A stretch of 64,000 bases of DNA from Agromyces sp. CF514 (GCF_900113185.1 NZ_FOZD01000001.1:1302001-1366000); one strand, 5' to 3'; positions 26,113-34,818 are shown, numbered from the stretch's first letter. The notes: a model not told the origin generated them from the letters alone. Made by a program: numbers and translations.

Positions 26113-26121
26113 TTCTGATTG
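26106..26121 (-). promoter_or_regulatory. Candidate DeoR-family operator, copy 2
   Basis: The minus strand reads CAATCAGAAATGAGCA, identical to 18319-18334. It lies just upstream of the TATGTT -10 of the rightward gene and within the divergent promoter of the leftward gene, a position suited to repression of both. Confidence 0.65.
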
Positions 26122-26131
26122 TTTGTGACAG

Positions 26132-26137
26132 TATGTT
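26132..26137 (+). promoter_or_regulatory. Probable -10 box (TATGTT) of the FAH-GH4-IlvD operon
   Basis: TATGTT lies 24 bases before the ATG at 26162, leaving a short leader with gaaggaga as ribosome site. The region is AT-rich for this genome. Confidence 0.55.
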
Positions 26138-26161
26138 CGTGATTCACCCCGAAGGAGAGCC

Positions 26162-27001
26162 ATGAGAATCGCCCGCACCGTCGTCGACGGCCACGCCCGC
26201 ATCGTCGTGAAGGACGGCTCGACCGTTCGCCTGGCGCCGATCGACCACGCCGACGACGCGCTCGCCGCGATCGAGTCCGCGCGCACGGGCGTCGCGGCGA
26301 CCTGGCCCGAGATCGACGAGGCCCGCCTGCAGCTCACCGCTCCGGTCGCAGGCGCGGGCAAGATCATCGCCGTGGGCCTCAACTACGTCGACCACACCGC
26401 CGAGACGGGCATCGCGCAGCCCGAGCGGCCCCTGACCTTCGCCAAGTACACGACCTCGATCACCGGCCCGACCGACGACGTCGTCGTGCCCGACCACGTC
26501 ACGCAGGGCGTCGACTTCGAGGCCGAGCTCACGCTGCTCATCGGCCGCCGGTGCGGCGGCGCCACGCCCGCGACCCTCGACGACGTCGCCGCCTACACCG
26601 TGGCGAACGACGTTTCGGCCCGCGACGTGCAGTTCGGCGACGTGCAGTGGACCCGCGGCAAGTCGTTCGACACCTTCACGCCGCTCGGCCCGTGGCTCGT
26701 CACGCCCGACGAGTTCGGCGACCCCAGCGGCCACCGCATCTACGCCGAGGTCGACGGCGAGCTGCTCCAGGAGGACGACACCGCCGAGATGATCTTCGAC
26801 GTGCCGACCCTGCTCGCCTTCATCAGCGACGGCGTCACGCTCGAGCCCGGCGACCTGATCCTCACCGGAACCCCCGCGGGTGCCGGCGGCTTCCGCACCC
26901 CGCCCCGCTACCTGCAGCACGACCAGGTCGTGACCGCCGGCGTCGAGGGCATCGGCGAACTCCGCAACCGCTTCGTCTACCGCTCGCGCCTCGCCGCGTA
27001 G
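26162..27001 (+). CDS. Fumarylacetoacetate hydrolase family protein
   Basis: 279 residues. The conserved FAH-fold blocks are all present: VGLNYVDHTAETG, VDFEAELTLLIGR (metal-binding Glu residues), VANDVSARDVQ, GKSFDTFTPLGPWLV and ILTGTPAGAGGF. Family members hydrolyse or decarboxylate 2,4-diketo acids; some act on diketo-deoxy sugar acids in oxidative fucose and rhamnose pathways. Next to an IlvD-type sugar-acid dehydratase that role is plausible but inferred. First gene of the second rightward operon; ribosome site gaaggaga. Confidence 0.9.
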   Translation: MRIARTVVDGHARIVVKDGSTVRLAPIDHADDALAAIESARTGVAATWPEIDEARLQLTAPVAGAGKIIAVGLNYVDHTAETGIAQPERPLTFAKYTTSITGPTDDVVVPDHVTQGVDFEAELTLLIGRRCGGATPATLDDVAAYTVANDVSARDVQFGDVQWTRGKSFDTFTPLGPWLVTPDEFGDPSGHRIYAEVDGELLQEDDTAEMIFDVPTLLAFISDGVTLEPGDLILTGTPAGAGGFRTPPRYLQHDQVVTAGVEGIGELRNRFVYRSRLAA

Positions 27002-27029
27002 CACGCTGGAACCCACGCAAAGGAGCACC

Positions 27030-28394
27030 ATGGCCCACGATCGCGTTCTCGTCCTCATCGGCGCCGGATCCGCCGTGTTCACCCGCGGCCTGCTGGCCGA
27101 CCTCATCGGCGCCGAAGACCTCGGCGGCTGGGAGATCCGGCTCGTCGACGTCGACCCCGTCGCGCTCGACGTCGCGGCCGACCTCGCCGAGCAGATGGTC
27201 GCCGCACGCGGCGTCGGCGGGCAGATCCGCGTCGTGCGCTCGACCGACCGCCGCGCGGTGCTGCCCGGTGCCGACTTCATCGTCACGTGCGTGGGCGTGG
27301 GCGGGCGGCCCGCGTGGCAGCTCGACCACGAGATCGTGCAGAAGCACGGCATCTTCCAGCCCGTCGGCGACTCGATCATGCCCGGCGGCATCTCGCGCCT
27401 GCTGCGCACGACGCCCGTGCTCGTCGAGATCGCGCACGACATCGCCGAGCTCGCGCCCGACGCGTTCTTCTTCAACTACTCCAACCCGATGACGGCGAAC
27501 GTGCAGGCCATCCACCAGCAGACCGGCCTCGACGTCGTCGGGCTCTGCCACGGCATGCACCACATCCAGCGCGAGCTCGCGCAGCTCATCGACGCCCCGT
27601 TCGAGCGCACGTCGACGCTCTACGCGGGCATCAACCACCTCACGTTCATCTACGACTTCCGGCTCGACGGGCAGGACGCCTGGCCCGCCATCCGCGAGCG
27701 CGTGCGCCGCGAGCTCGCCGAGGCGCCCGACTCCGCCGACATCGGCAACATCTTCTACGAGACGCCCACCGCGTGGCACAACCCGTTCGCGTGGGAGCTC
27801 TTCGAGCGCTACGGCGCGTTCGCGGCCGCGGGCGACCGGCACGTGGTCGAGTTCTTCCCGGAGCGGTTCGCGAACGGCGACTACTACGGCAAGAAGCTCG
27901 GCATCGACGCGTTCAGCCTGCCCGAGATCCTGCAGTGGGGCGAGGACCGCTACCAGGGCATGAAGCGCCAGGCGCTCGGCGAGGAGCCGCTCGACCAGTC
28001 GATCTTCGAGCGCTCGGGCGGCGAGCAGGAGCAGCTCATCGCCATCATCCGCTCGATCACGTTCGACTCGCGCGAGATGTTCAGCTGCAACGTCGTGAAC
28101 AACGGCATGGTGCCCGGCCTGCCCGACTGGTCGGCCGTCGAGATCCCGGGCGTGGCGACCGCCCGCGGCATCCGCCCGATCTCGGTGCCCGACCTCGGCA
28201 AGCCGCTCACCGCGATCCTCGCGCGTCGGCTCACCTCGGTCGACCTCGCGGTCGAGGCGGCGCTCACGGGCGACCGCGGACTCGTCGTCGAGGCCATGAT
28301 CGCCGACGGTGCGATCTTCGACGCGGATGCCGCGGCAGCCCTCGCCGACGACCTGATCGCCGCCCAGGCGCAGCACCTGCCGAGGTTCGCATGA
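27030..28394 (+). CDS. Glycoside hydrolase family 4 enzyme
   Basis: 454 residues, the usual GH4 length. The N-terminal NAD-binding segment is VLVLIGAGSAVFTRGLLADL. NYSNPM, the metal-binding Cys in LCHGMHH and His in GINHLTF follow. GH4 enzymes cleave glycosides through a 3-keto intermediate using NAD+ and Mn2+. The CHG motif, rather than CNxP or CDMP, argues against a 6-phospho-glycosidase and fits import of an unphosphorylated glycoside by the ABC system. Ribosome site aaaggagc. Its stop overlaps the dehydratase start (ATGA). Confidence 0.9.
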   Translation: MAHDRVLVLIGAGSAVFTRGLLADLIGAEDLGGWEIRLVDVDPVALDVAADLAEQMVAARGVGGQIRVVRSTDRRAVLPGADFIVTCVGVGGRPAWQLDHEIVQKHGIFQPVGDSIMPGGISRLLRTTPVLVEIAHDIAELAPDAFFFNYSNPMTANVQAIHQQTGLDVVGLCHGMHHIQRELAQLIDAPFERTSTLYAGINHLTFIYDFRLDGQDAWPAIRERVRRELAEAPDSADIGNIFYETPTAWHNPFAWELFERYGAFAAAGDRHVVEFFPERFANGDYYGKKLGIDAFSLPEILQWGEDRYQGMKRQALGEEPLDQSIFERSGGEQEQLIAIIRSITFDSREMFSCNVVNNGMVPGLPDWSAVEIPGVATARGIRPISVPDLGKPLTAILARRLTSVDLAVEAALTGDRGLVVEAMIADGAIFDADAAAALADDLIAAQAQHLPRFA

Positions 28395-30229
28395 GCGCCC
28401 GCAACCTCGGCAAGGAGGAGCGCGAGGCCGCAACCGGAGCGAACGCCGGCTCGGGCCTCGCCGACGACGCCGCGTTCGCGGGTCGCACGGGCGTGCCGAC
28501 GCACGAGTGGGGCGAAGGCCTGCGCAGCCAGCAGTGGTTCGGCGCCGAGGGCAAGACGGGCTTCATGCACCGCTCGTGGCTGCGCAGCGAGGGGCTGCCG
28601 GACGACTCGTTCCGCGGCCGGCCGATCATCGGCATCGCGAACTCCTGGAGCGAGCTGACGAGCTGCAACATCCACCTGCGCGCGCTCGCCGAGCACGTCA
28701 AGCGCGGCATCTGGCAGGCGGGCGGCGTGCCGTTCGAGTTCCCGACGACCTCGGCCGGCGAGCCGATCGTGCGTCCGACCGCGATGCTGCTGCGCAACCT
28801 CATGGCCATGGACCTCGAGGAGACCCTGCGCTCGAACCCGCTCGACGGCGTCGTGCTGCTCGCCGGATGCGACAAGACCACCCCGGCGTACCTGATGGGC
28901 GCGGCATCCGTCGACCTGCCCTCGCTGCTCATCACGGGCGGGCCGATGCTGAACGGCAAGCACCGCGGCACCGACATCGGCTCGGGCACCTCGGTGTGGA
29001 AGTTCACCGAGGCGTACCGGGCCGGGCTCATGGACGACACCGCGATCACCGAGGCCGAGGGCTGCATGGCCCGCAGCCAGGGCCACTGCCAGACCATGGG
29101 CACCGCGTCGACCATGGCGTGCGTGTCGGAGCTCATGGGCATGCAGCTGCCGGGCACGGCGTCGCTGCCGGCCAACGACTCGCGCCGCGCGACCGCCGCC
29201 CACCTCGCCGGCCGCCGGATCGTGCAGATGGTCGAGGAGGACCTGCGCCCGTCCAAGATCCTCACGCGCGAGGCCTTCGAGAACGGCGTGCGTGCGAACG
29301 CGGCGCTCGGCGGATCGACGAACGCCGTCATCCACCTGCTCGCGCTGGCGCGCCGCGTCGGCGTCGAGCTGACCCTCGACGACTTCGACACGCTCGTGCG
29401 CGACATCCCGGTGCTGGCCGACCTGATGCCGAGCGGCCGGTTCCTCATGGAGGACTTCGAGTACGCGGGCGGCACCGCGGGCTTCGCCGAGACGCTGGGC
29501 GACCTGCTGCACCGCGACGCGCTCACGGTCACCGGCGGCAGCCTCGGCGAGAACTACGCCGGCGCCGAGGTGTTCAACCGCGAGGTCATCCGCCCGCTCG
29601 ACAACCCGGTCAAGCCCGTGGGCTCGGGCATCGCGGTGCTGCGCGGCAACCTCGCGCCGCGCGGTGCGGTGATCAAGCAGTCGGCCGCCGACCCGAAGCT
29701 CATGCAGCACACGGGTCGCGCGCTCGTGTGGGACTCGCTGCAGGACTACCTGCGCGACGCCGACGACCCCGATCTCGACGTCACGCCCGACGACATCCTC
29801 GTCGTGCGCAACGTCGGCCCGAAGGGCTACCCGGGCATGCCCGAGGTCGGCAACCTCGCCCTGCCGCGCAAGATCCTCGAGGCGGGCGTGACCGACATGG
29901 TGCGCATCTCCGACGCCCGGATGAGCGGCACCTCCTATGGCACCGTCGTACTGCACGTGGTGCCCGAGGCCGCGGCGGGAGGCCCGCTCGCGTTCGTGCG
30001 CACGGGCGACACGGTCACGGTCGACGTGGCGAACCGTTCGCTGCACATGCACGTCTCCGACGAGGAACTCGACGCCCGGCGCGCCGGGTGGGCCCCTCGC
30101 ACGGTCCCCGGCAGCGAGCGCGGCTGGACGCGCCTCTACATCGAGCACGTCACGCAGGCCGACGAGGGTCTCGACCTCGACTTCCTGCAGGGCGGCTCGG
30201 GGGCTGCCGTCGGCCCGCAGGCCTTCTAG
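28391..30229 (+). CDS. IlvD/Edd family sugar-acid dehydratase
   Basis: 612 residues. Three cysteines expected to hold an iron-sulphur cluster are seen in TSCNIH, LAGCDKTTPA and GHCQTMGTASTMA. Late motifs include MSGTSYGTVVLHVVPEAAAG. This last pattern, and the location, suggest the aldonate/pentonate dehydratase branch rather than amino-acid biosynthetic IlvD. It would convert a sugar acid to a 2-keto-3-deoxy acid. ATG 28391 overlaps the GH4 stop. The first 35 residues are a variable N-terminal extension before GLRSQQWF. Confidence 0.88.
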   Translation: MSARNLGKEEREAATGANAGSGLADDAAFAGRTGVPTHEWGEGLRSQQWFGAEGKTGFMHRSWLRSEGLPDDSFRGRPIIGIANSWSELTSCNIHLRALAEHVKRGIWQAGGVPFEFPTTSAGEPIVRPTAMLLRNLMAMDLEETLRSNPLDGVVLLAGCDKTTPAYLMGAASVDLPSLLITGGPMLNGKHRGTDIGSGTSVWKFTEAYRAGLMDDTAITEAEGCMARSQGHCQTMGTASTMACVSELMGMQLPGTASLPANDSRRATAAHLAGRRIVQMVEEDLRPSKILTREAFENGVRANAALGGSTNAVIHLLALARRVGVELTLDDFDTLVRDIPVLADLMPSGRFLMEDFEYAGGTAGFAETLGDLLHRDALTVTGGSLGENYAGAEVFNREVIRPLDNPVKPVGSGIAVLRGNLAPRGAVIKQSAADPKLMQHTGRALVWDSLQDYLRDADDPDLDVTPDDILVVRNVGPKGYPGMPEVGNLALPRKILEAGVTDMVRISDARMSGTSYGTVVLHVVPEAAAGGPLAFVRTGDTVTVDVANRSLHMHVSDEELDARRAGWAPRTVPGSERGWTRLYIEHVTQADEGLDLDFLQGGSGAAVGPQAF

Positions 30230-30230
30230 G

Positions 30231-30713
30231 ATGACGCCCGTGAAGACGGTTCTGGTGGTGGGCGCCGGAGGCATCCTCGCGCCCGCCGCGACCTCGCTCG
30301 TGGCCGGCGGCGCCGACGTGACCGGCATCGGCCGCAGTCGCGCCATGCCCGAGGGCGTGCATGCGCTGTTCGTCGACGCGACGGATGCCGCGGCCCTGCG
30401 CACCGCGCTCGGCGATCGCCGCTTCGACGAGGCGCTCGTCTACGGTCGCACGGTGACGGATGCCTCGATGCGGGCGCTGCGCGAGCGCGTGGCCAGCCGC
30501 GTGGCGTTCGTGCGCACGAGCGCCGGCGCCGACCCCGCGAACGGCGACCTCGACGTGCCCGACGACGTGCTGCAGCTCGGCTGGCACGAGCAGCCCGACG
30601 GCACGACGCGCTGGCACACGCCCGTCGAGGTCTCGGAGCTCGCCCTCGCCGTGCTCGGCGACGGCCGCCCGCGCATCCTCGGCGTCGTGCGGCCCTGGAG
30701 CGCCCGCCCGTGA
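30231..30713 (+). CDS. Small Rossmann-fold protein
   Basis: 160 residues starting one base after the dehydratase stop codon. The N-terminus TVLVVGAGGILAPAATSLV is a nucleotide-binding glycine-rich loop, followed by ADVTGIGRS, as in short NAD(P)-binding proteins. Only about half a normal dehydrogenase fold is present and no Tyr-x-x-x-Lys pair was seen, so it may be a binding protein or a reduced enzyme. Its last bases overlap the GTG start of the kinase gene (GTGA). Confidence 0.65.
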   Translation: MTPVKTVLVVGAGGILAPAATSLVAGGADVTGIGRSRAMPEGVHALFVDATDAAALRTALGDRRFDEALVYGRTVTDASMRALRERVASRVAFVRTSAGADPANGDLDVPDDVLQLGWHEQPDGTTRWHTPVEVSELALAVLGDGRPRILGVVRPWSARP

Positions 30714-31588
30714 TCGTCGCGCTCGCCCTCTCGCCGAGCCTCGACGTGACGTACGAGGTGGATGCGCTCGCCGTCGGCGACATCACCAGGCCGACCGCCG
30801 TCACGCGCGTCGCGGGTGGCAAGGCGCTGAACGTCGCCCGATCGGCTGCGGCGCTCGGCGCCGACGTGCTCGCCGTCGCGGCGCTCGGCGGCCCGACCGG
30901 CGAGTGGGTCGGCGACCTGCTCGCCGCGGACGGCCTCGCGGTCGAACCCGTCGAGCTCGCCGCGACGACCCGCACGTGCCTCGCGATCGTCGAGTCGCGG
31001 GCCTCCGCGACGAGCACCGACGTCTACGAGCAGGCCACGGCGCTGACCGCGGCGGAGTGGTCCGCGTACGTCTCGGTCGTGCGGGCCGTCGCCGCCGCGC
31101 GGCCCGGCGCGTGGTTCGCGCTCTCGGGGTCGATCCCGCCCGGCGTTCCGCTCGACGAGCTCGCCGAGCTGCTCGGCGCGCTGCGTGCCGGCGGCGCCCA
31201 CGTCGCCGTCGACGGTTCGGGCGCGGGACTGCGGGCCACCGTCGGCGGTGCCGACCTCGTCAAGGTGAACCGGTCGGAGGCCGCCGAGCTCCTCGGATCC
31301 GACCTGCCCGACGCCGAGACCGCGGCCGCCGCGGTTCGCGCACGGTACGGCGTAGCTGCGATCGTGACCGACGGCGTGAACGGCGCCTGGGCGTCCGCGC
31401 CCGACCACGACGGCCCGGCGCCCGCGCCGCAGGCGATCGGCCGGTTCCCCGCCGGCAGCGGCGACAGCTTCCTCGGCGGCCTGCTCGCCGCGCTCGACCG
31501 CGGCGACCCTCTGAGCACTGCGCTCGAACTGGCGGCGGACGCCGCCGAGCGCAACGCACGCGTGCCGGGACAGGCGATCCTGGGCTGA
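30710..31588 (+). CDS. PfkB family kinase, 1-phosphofructokinase/tagatose-6-phosphate kinase type
   Basis: 292 residues. The opening MIVALALSPSLDVTYEVD and RVAGGKALNVARSAAALG follow the FruK/LacC pattern. The C-terminal signature is FPAGSGDSFLGGLLA, with the catalytic Asp. It should phosphorylate a sugar phosphate with ATP, probably to supply the class II aldolase at 23384. This is the second PfkB kinase of the locus; the one at 15982 is of the ribokinase type. GTG at 30710 overlaps the upstream stop. Confidence 0.87.
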   Translation: MIVALALSPSLDVTYEVDALAVGDITRPTAVTRVAGGKALNVARSAAALGADVLAVAALGGPTGEWVGDLLAADGLAVEPVELAATTRTCLAIVESRASATSTDVYEQATALTAAEWSAYVSVVRAVAAARPGAWFALSGSIPPGVPLDELAELLGALRAGGAHVAVDGSGAGLRATVGGADLVKVNRSEAAELLGSDLPDAETAAAAVRARYGVAAIVTDGVNGAWASAPDHDGPAPAPQAIGRFPAGSGDSFLGGLLAALDRGDPLSTALELAADAAERNARVPGQAILG

Positions 31589-31667
31589 CGAGCCGCGAGC
31601 TCGGGCCGTCGGTCGCGCCGAGCGCGAGGCATCCGTCGTCATGATCGAGCGCACCGGCACCGTTGAC

Positions 31668-31673
31668 TAGCGT
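31668..31673 (+). promoter_or_regulatory. Putative leaderless -10 box (TAGCGT)
   Basis: TAGCGT ends 7 bases before the GTG at 31681, consistent with a leaderless transcript of the FosX-like gene. Confidence 0.5.
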
Positions 31674-31680
31674 GGGGTGG

Positions 31681-32130
31681 GTGACCAGCAGCGGACTCAG
31701 CCACGTGACCTTCATCGTGCGCGACCTCGATCGCATGGAGCAGATCCTCCTGACCGTGCTCGGGGCGAAGCGCGTCTACGACAGCGGCGAGCGCACCTTC
31801 TCGCTCTCGGCGGAGCGGTTCTTCCTCGTCGGCGACGGGCCGACGGCGACCTGGATCGCGATCATGCAGGGCGACGGCGGACTGCCCCGCAGTTACAACC
31901 ACGTGGCCTTCCAGGTCGAGCGCGTCGACCTGCCCGAACTGCGGTCGAGGATCGCCGAGCTCGGACTCGACCTCCGACCACCGCGCTCGCGGGTCGACGG
32001 CGAGGGCGAGTCGATCTACTTCTACGACGAGGACGGCCATCTGTTCGAGCTGCACGCCGGGTCGCTGCGCGAACGCCTCGCGGTGTACGAGCCGGGCGCT
32101 CCCGACCGAACGAGCCCGGCACGCCCGTGA
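31681..32130 (+). CDS. fosX: FosX-like fosfomycin hydrolase (VOC fold)
   Basis: 149 residues of the vicinal oxygen chelate superfamily. It aligns throughout with FosX: SGLSHVTFIVRDLD, TFSLSAERFFLV, YNHVAFQV, SIYFYDEDGHLFELHAG. Metal ligands are His8, the His of YNHVAF and Glu of FELHAG. Glu45 in LSAERFF matches the catalytic Glu44 of Listeria FosX. FosX opens the fosfomycin epoxide with water in a Mn2+-dependent way, giving resistance without thiol. GTG 31681 was chosen over the TTG at 31663 because homology starts here and the TAGCGT box fits. It is not on a visible mobile element. Confidence 0.88.
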   Translation: MTSSGLSHVTFIVRDLDRMEQILLTVLGAKRVYDSGERTFSLSAERFFLVGDGPTATWIAIMQGDGGLPRSYNHVAFQVERVDLPELRSRIAELGLDLRPPRSRVDGEGESIYFYDEDGHLFELHAGSLRERLAVYEPGAPDRTSPARP

Positions 32131-32176
32131 ACGGACCGGCGACGAGGTCGGAAGAGGGCGCGGCCCCCACTCGGAC

Positions 32177-32569
32177 TCAGACCTGGTCGGCGTGGCGGTG
32201 CACCACGCGCCATCCGCCGGGTTCGCGCCGATAGACCTGCGTCGCCCGGAGCGTGAACTTGCGGGGCGAGCCGTCGATCGACGCCGAGGCCCGCTCGTAC
32301 CCGACCGTGTACGCCATCTCGCCGATCACGTCGAACGAGATCAGCTCGAAGGCGTAGTCGGTGCAGTCCGAGAAGCTCCGCGAGAGCACCTCGAACGCCT
32401 CGACGAGCTCGGCGCGATCTGCGGCGTTGCGCCACGCGCCGAGCACGGTCACGGAGTCCGACTCCGACCAGATCGCACGGCGCGGGCCGTCGTCGCCGTC
32501 GAACATGGCGCGCTCGGCCGGTACGAACGCGCTCTGCAGCCACACCAGGAATTCCTCACGATCGCTCAT
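32177..32569 (-). CDS. SnoaL/NTF2-like protein
   Basis: 130 residues with the cone-shaped NTF2-like layout: an N-terminal helix (FLVWLQSAFVPAERAMFDGD), WSESDSVTVLGAWRN, FDVIGEMAYTVGYER and the C-terminal strand pair FTLRATQVYRREPGGWRVVH. Proteins of this SnoaL-3-type group often act on small molecules or have no known activity. ATG 32569 is preceded by ggagga about 11 bases upstream. It lies between the FosX-like gene, with which it converges, and the LuxR-type regulator. Confidence 0.78.
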   Translation of the reverse strand: MSDREEFLVWLQSAFVPAERAMFDGDDGPRRAIWSESDSVTVLGAWRNAADRAELVEAFEVLSRSFSDCTDYAFELISFDVIGEMAYTVGYERASASIDGSPRKFTLRATQVYRREPGGWRVVHRHADQV

Positions 32570-32634
32570 GGGTTCAGGATCCTCCGGTCGGAGGCGGCGC
32601 ACAATCACCGGACGCGTGTCCGCGGCATCCGTCT

Positions 32635-34806
32635 TCAGGTCGCGGGCGCCGCGACCGAGAGCAGCGCGAGCACCTCGGACTCCCGATGCTCGTCGTGCAC
32701 GGCCTGCGCGAGGTCGAGCGCCTCGAGGAGGATCGCCCGGCGCGTGGGCGTGGCGGGCGCCCGCTCGGCCTGCAGCAGCAGGATGCGGATGCGGCAGCGC
32801 GCATCGCCGAACCGTCGGAACTCCTGCACCAGCTCGTCGAGCTCGAGCTCGGGGTCGGCCCGTCCGATGAGCTGCTGCACCATCGCGGCGTGCGCGAGTT
32901 CGTGCTCGTTGTGCGAGGCGCGGGCGTAGTCGACGCACTCCGCGGCGAGCTCGGCCGCCCGGTCGAGGTCGATGCCCGCCTCGGCGGCCGTGAGGGCGAT
33001 CATGTAGCGCGCGTTGTTGACGTGCATCGCGTCGCCGGCGCGGCCGAAGTCGCGCATGGCGGCGGCGAAGTCCTCCATGGCGCGTTCCGGCGAGCTTCGG
33101 CGCAGTGCGACGCCGCGCATCTGGCGGGTCGCCGCGAGCTCCCAGTGGTCGCCGAGCTGCTCGGCGAGCGTCTCGGCCTCGGCGAGTCGTTCGAGCGCGG
33201 CCTGCTCGTGCTCGAGGTACGCCTCGGCCATGCCGGCCAGGTGCAGCGCCGCGAGCCGGTCGCGGTCCTCGACGGCGACGGCCGATGCGCGCTCGGCGAG
33301 CTCGGCGACCGCGTCGAGGTCGAGGAACGTGAGGGCGATGCCGAGCGCGAGCAGCTGCTGCGGCGTGGCATCGGCGATCACCTCGGCGTCGCGCGCGACC
33401 GCGGCGAGCGTGCGCACGCTGTCGACGTCCGAGCCGTACTGATCGACGCCGACGCCGAGCGAGGACGCCAGGGGCAGGGCGGTCGGATGCCGCGCGGCGC
33501 GTGCCCAGCGCACGGCCGCGTTCACCTCGGGGCAGAGGATCTCCGACGCATGCATCGCCTCGAGGCTGTCGTCGAGTCGCGCGCGGCGGGCGAACGGCAC
33601 GACGATCGCCTCGATGAACGTCGCGTGGCGCTCGAGCACGTCACGTGTGAGGTCGTCGTCGGTGCGCGCCCGTACGAAGTCGCGCAGCACCTCGAGCAGT
33701 CGGAACCGCCGCGGCGTGCCGCCGGTCGAGACGATGAGCGACCGGTCGAGCAGTCGCATGACCGTGCCGCCGGCGCCCGGGTGCGTGACGGCGAGCGCCA
33801 GGTCCATGTCGAACGTGCGCGGCAGGGCGGCGAGGCGTCGGAGCACGTGCTGCTCGTCGGCGTCGAGCAGGTCCCAGCTCCACTCGAAGGCGGTCTCGAG
33901 GGTGCGGTGCCGCCCGCCGGGTGCCGCCCGGTCGAGCGTCGCGAAGTCGTGCTCGAGTCGTTCGGCGAGCTCGGCGAGCGACAGGTGCCGAGCGACGGAT
34001 GCCGCGAGCTCGAGTGCCAGCGGCAGGCCGTCGAGCCGTGCGCAGATGCGTGCCGCCTGCTCGCGCTCGTCGGAGGTCGGCGGCGATGCCACGGCGCCGG
34101 GCCCGAGGCGTTCGAGGAACACGGCGACGGCGGGGGAGCCGGCGCCGTCCGCGGGCAGCGGGGCGAGCGCGATGACCGCCTCGGCAGGGTCGCCGATCGG
34201 CGTGCGGGATGTCGTGAGCACGCGCAGCCCGGGTGCGTGCGCGGTCGCGCGTGCGACGACCTCGCCGACCGCGGCGCCGACGCGGTCGACGTTGTCGAGC
34301 ACGAGCAGGTAGGGGCGGCTGCCGAGCGAGGTCGCGACGGCGTCGAGCGCGTCGACGCCCGGCGCGGACTCGAGGTCGAGCGCCCGGGAGATGCGTGCGA
34401 CGACGTCGGCGGGCTCGGCGTGCTCGAGTTCGACGACGACGGGAGCGCCCTCGACCGTCGAGGCCCGCGCGAACTCGAGTGCGAGCCGCGTCTTGCCGAC
34501 CCCGCCCGGCCCGGTCACGGTGGCCCAGTGCCGCGCTCGGACCGCGGCGGCGAGGCGCCCGAGGTCCGCCTCTCGCCCGATGAACGCGTTGTCGGGCACG
34601 CGGACGGATGCCGAGCGCAGGTCGATCGACGCGGTCACGAGTTCGGCGCGCGTCTCGGCGTCGAGCTTGCGGCGCAGGCTCGCGACGTGGCTCTCGACCG
34701 TGCGCACCGAGATGAACATCTCGGAGGCGATCTCGGGATTGTTCAGTCGCCGCTCGATGGCGGCGAGTACTGCGCGTTCGCGCGGTGTCAGGCGCGGGTT
34801 CGACAC
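32635..34806 (-). CDS. ATPase regulator with N-terminal LuxR-type helix-turn-helix
   Basis: 723 residues. A LuxR/GerE helix-turn-helix occupies residues 5-50 (LTPRERAVLAAIERRLNNPE, then IASEMFISVRTVESHVASLR). A P-loop TGPGGVGKTR at about 98-107 and a Walker B YLLVLDNVD follow, then LTTSRTPIG (sensor) and a long helical TPR-like region. This is a STAND-type transcription regulator. LuxR-type domains usually sit at the C-terminus; here it comes first. GTG at 34806 has TAGAAT 6 bases upstream. The neighbouring SnoaL-like and small genes are possible targets; no operator is evident. Confidence 0.87.
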   Translation of the reverse strand: MSNPRLTPRERAVLAAIERRLNNPEIASEMFISVRTVESHVASLRRKLDAETRAELVTASIDLRSASVRVPDNAFIGREADLGRLAAAVRARHWATVTGPGGVGKTRLALEFARASTVEGAPVVVELEHAEPADVVARISRALDLESAPGVDALDAVATSLGSRPYLLVLDNVDRVGAAVGEVVARATAHAPGLRVLTTSRTPIGDPAEAVIALAPLPADGAGSPAVAVFLERLGPGAVASPPTSDEREQAARICARLDGLPLALELAASVARHLSLAELAERLEHDFATLDRAAPGGRHRTLETAFEWSWDLLDADEQHVLRRLAALPRTFDMDLALAVTHPGAGGTVMRLLDRSLIVSTGGTPRRFRLLEVLRDFVRARTDDDLTRDVLERHATFIEAIVVPFARRARLDDSLEAMHASEILCPEVNAAVRWARAARHPTALPLASSLGVGVDQYGSDVDSVRTLAAVARDAEVIADATPQQLLALGIALTFLDLDAVAELAERASAVAVEDRDRLAALHLAGMAEAYLEHEQAALERLAEAETLAEQLGDHWELAATRQMRGVALRRSSPERAMEDFAAAMRDFGRAGDAMHVNNARYMIALTAAEAGIDLDRAAELAAECVDYARASHNEHELAHAAMVQQLIGRADPELELDELVQEFRRFGDARCRIRILLLQAERAPATPTRRAILLEALDLAQAVHDEHRESEVLALLSVAAPAT

Positions 34807-34812
34807 GGCGTC

Positions 34813-34818
34813 ATTCTA
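34813..34818 (-). promoter_or_regulatory. Putative leaderless -10 box (TAGAAT)
   Basis: On the minus strand TAGAAT lies 6 bases before the GTG start at 34806. It is one of the closest matches to consensus in this window. Confidence 0.55.
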
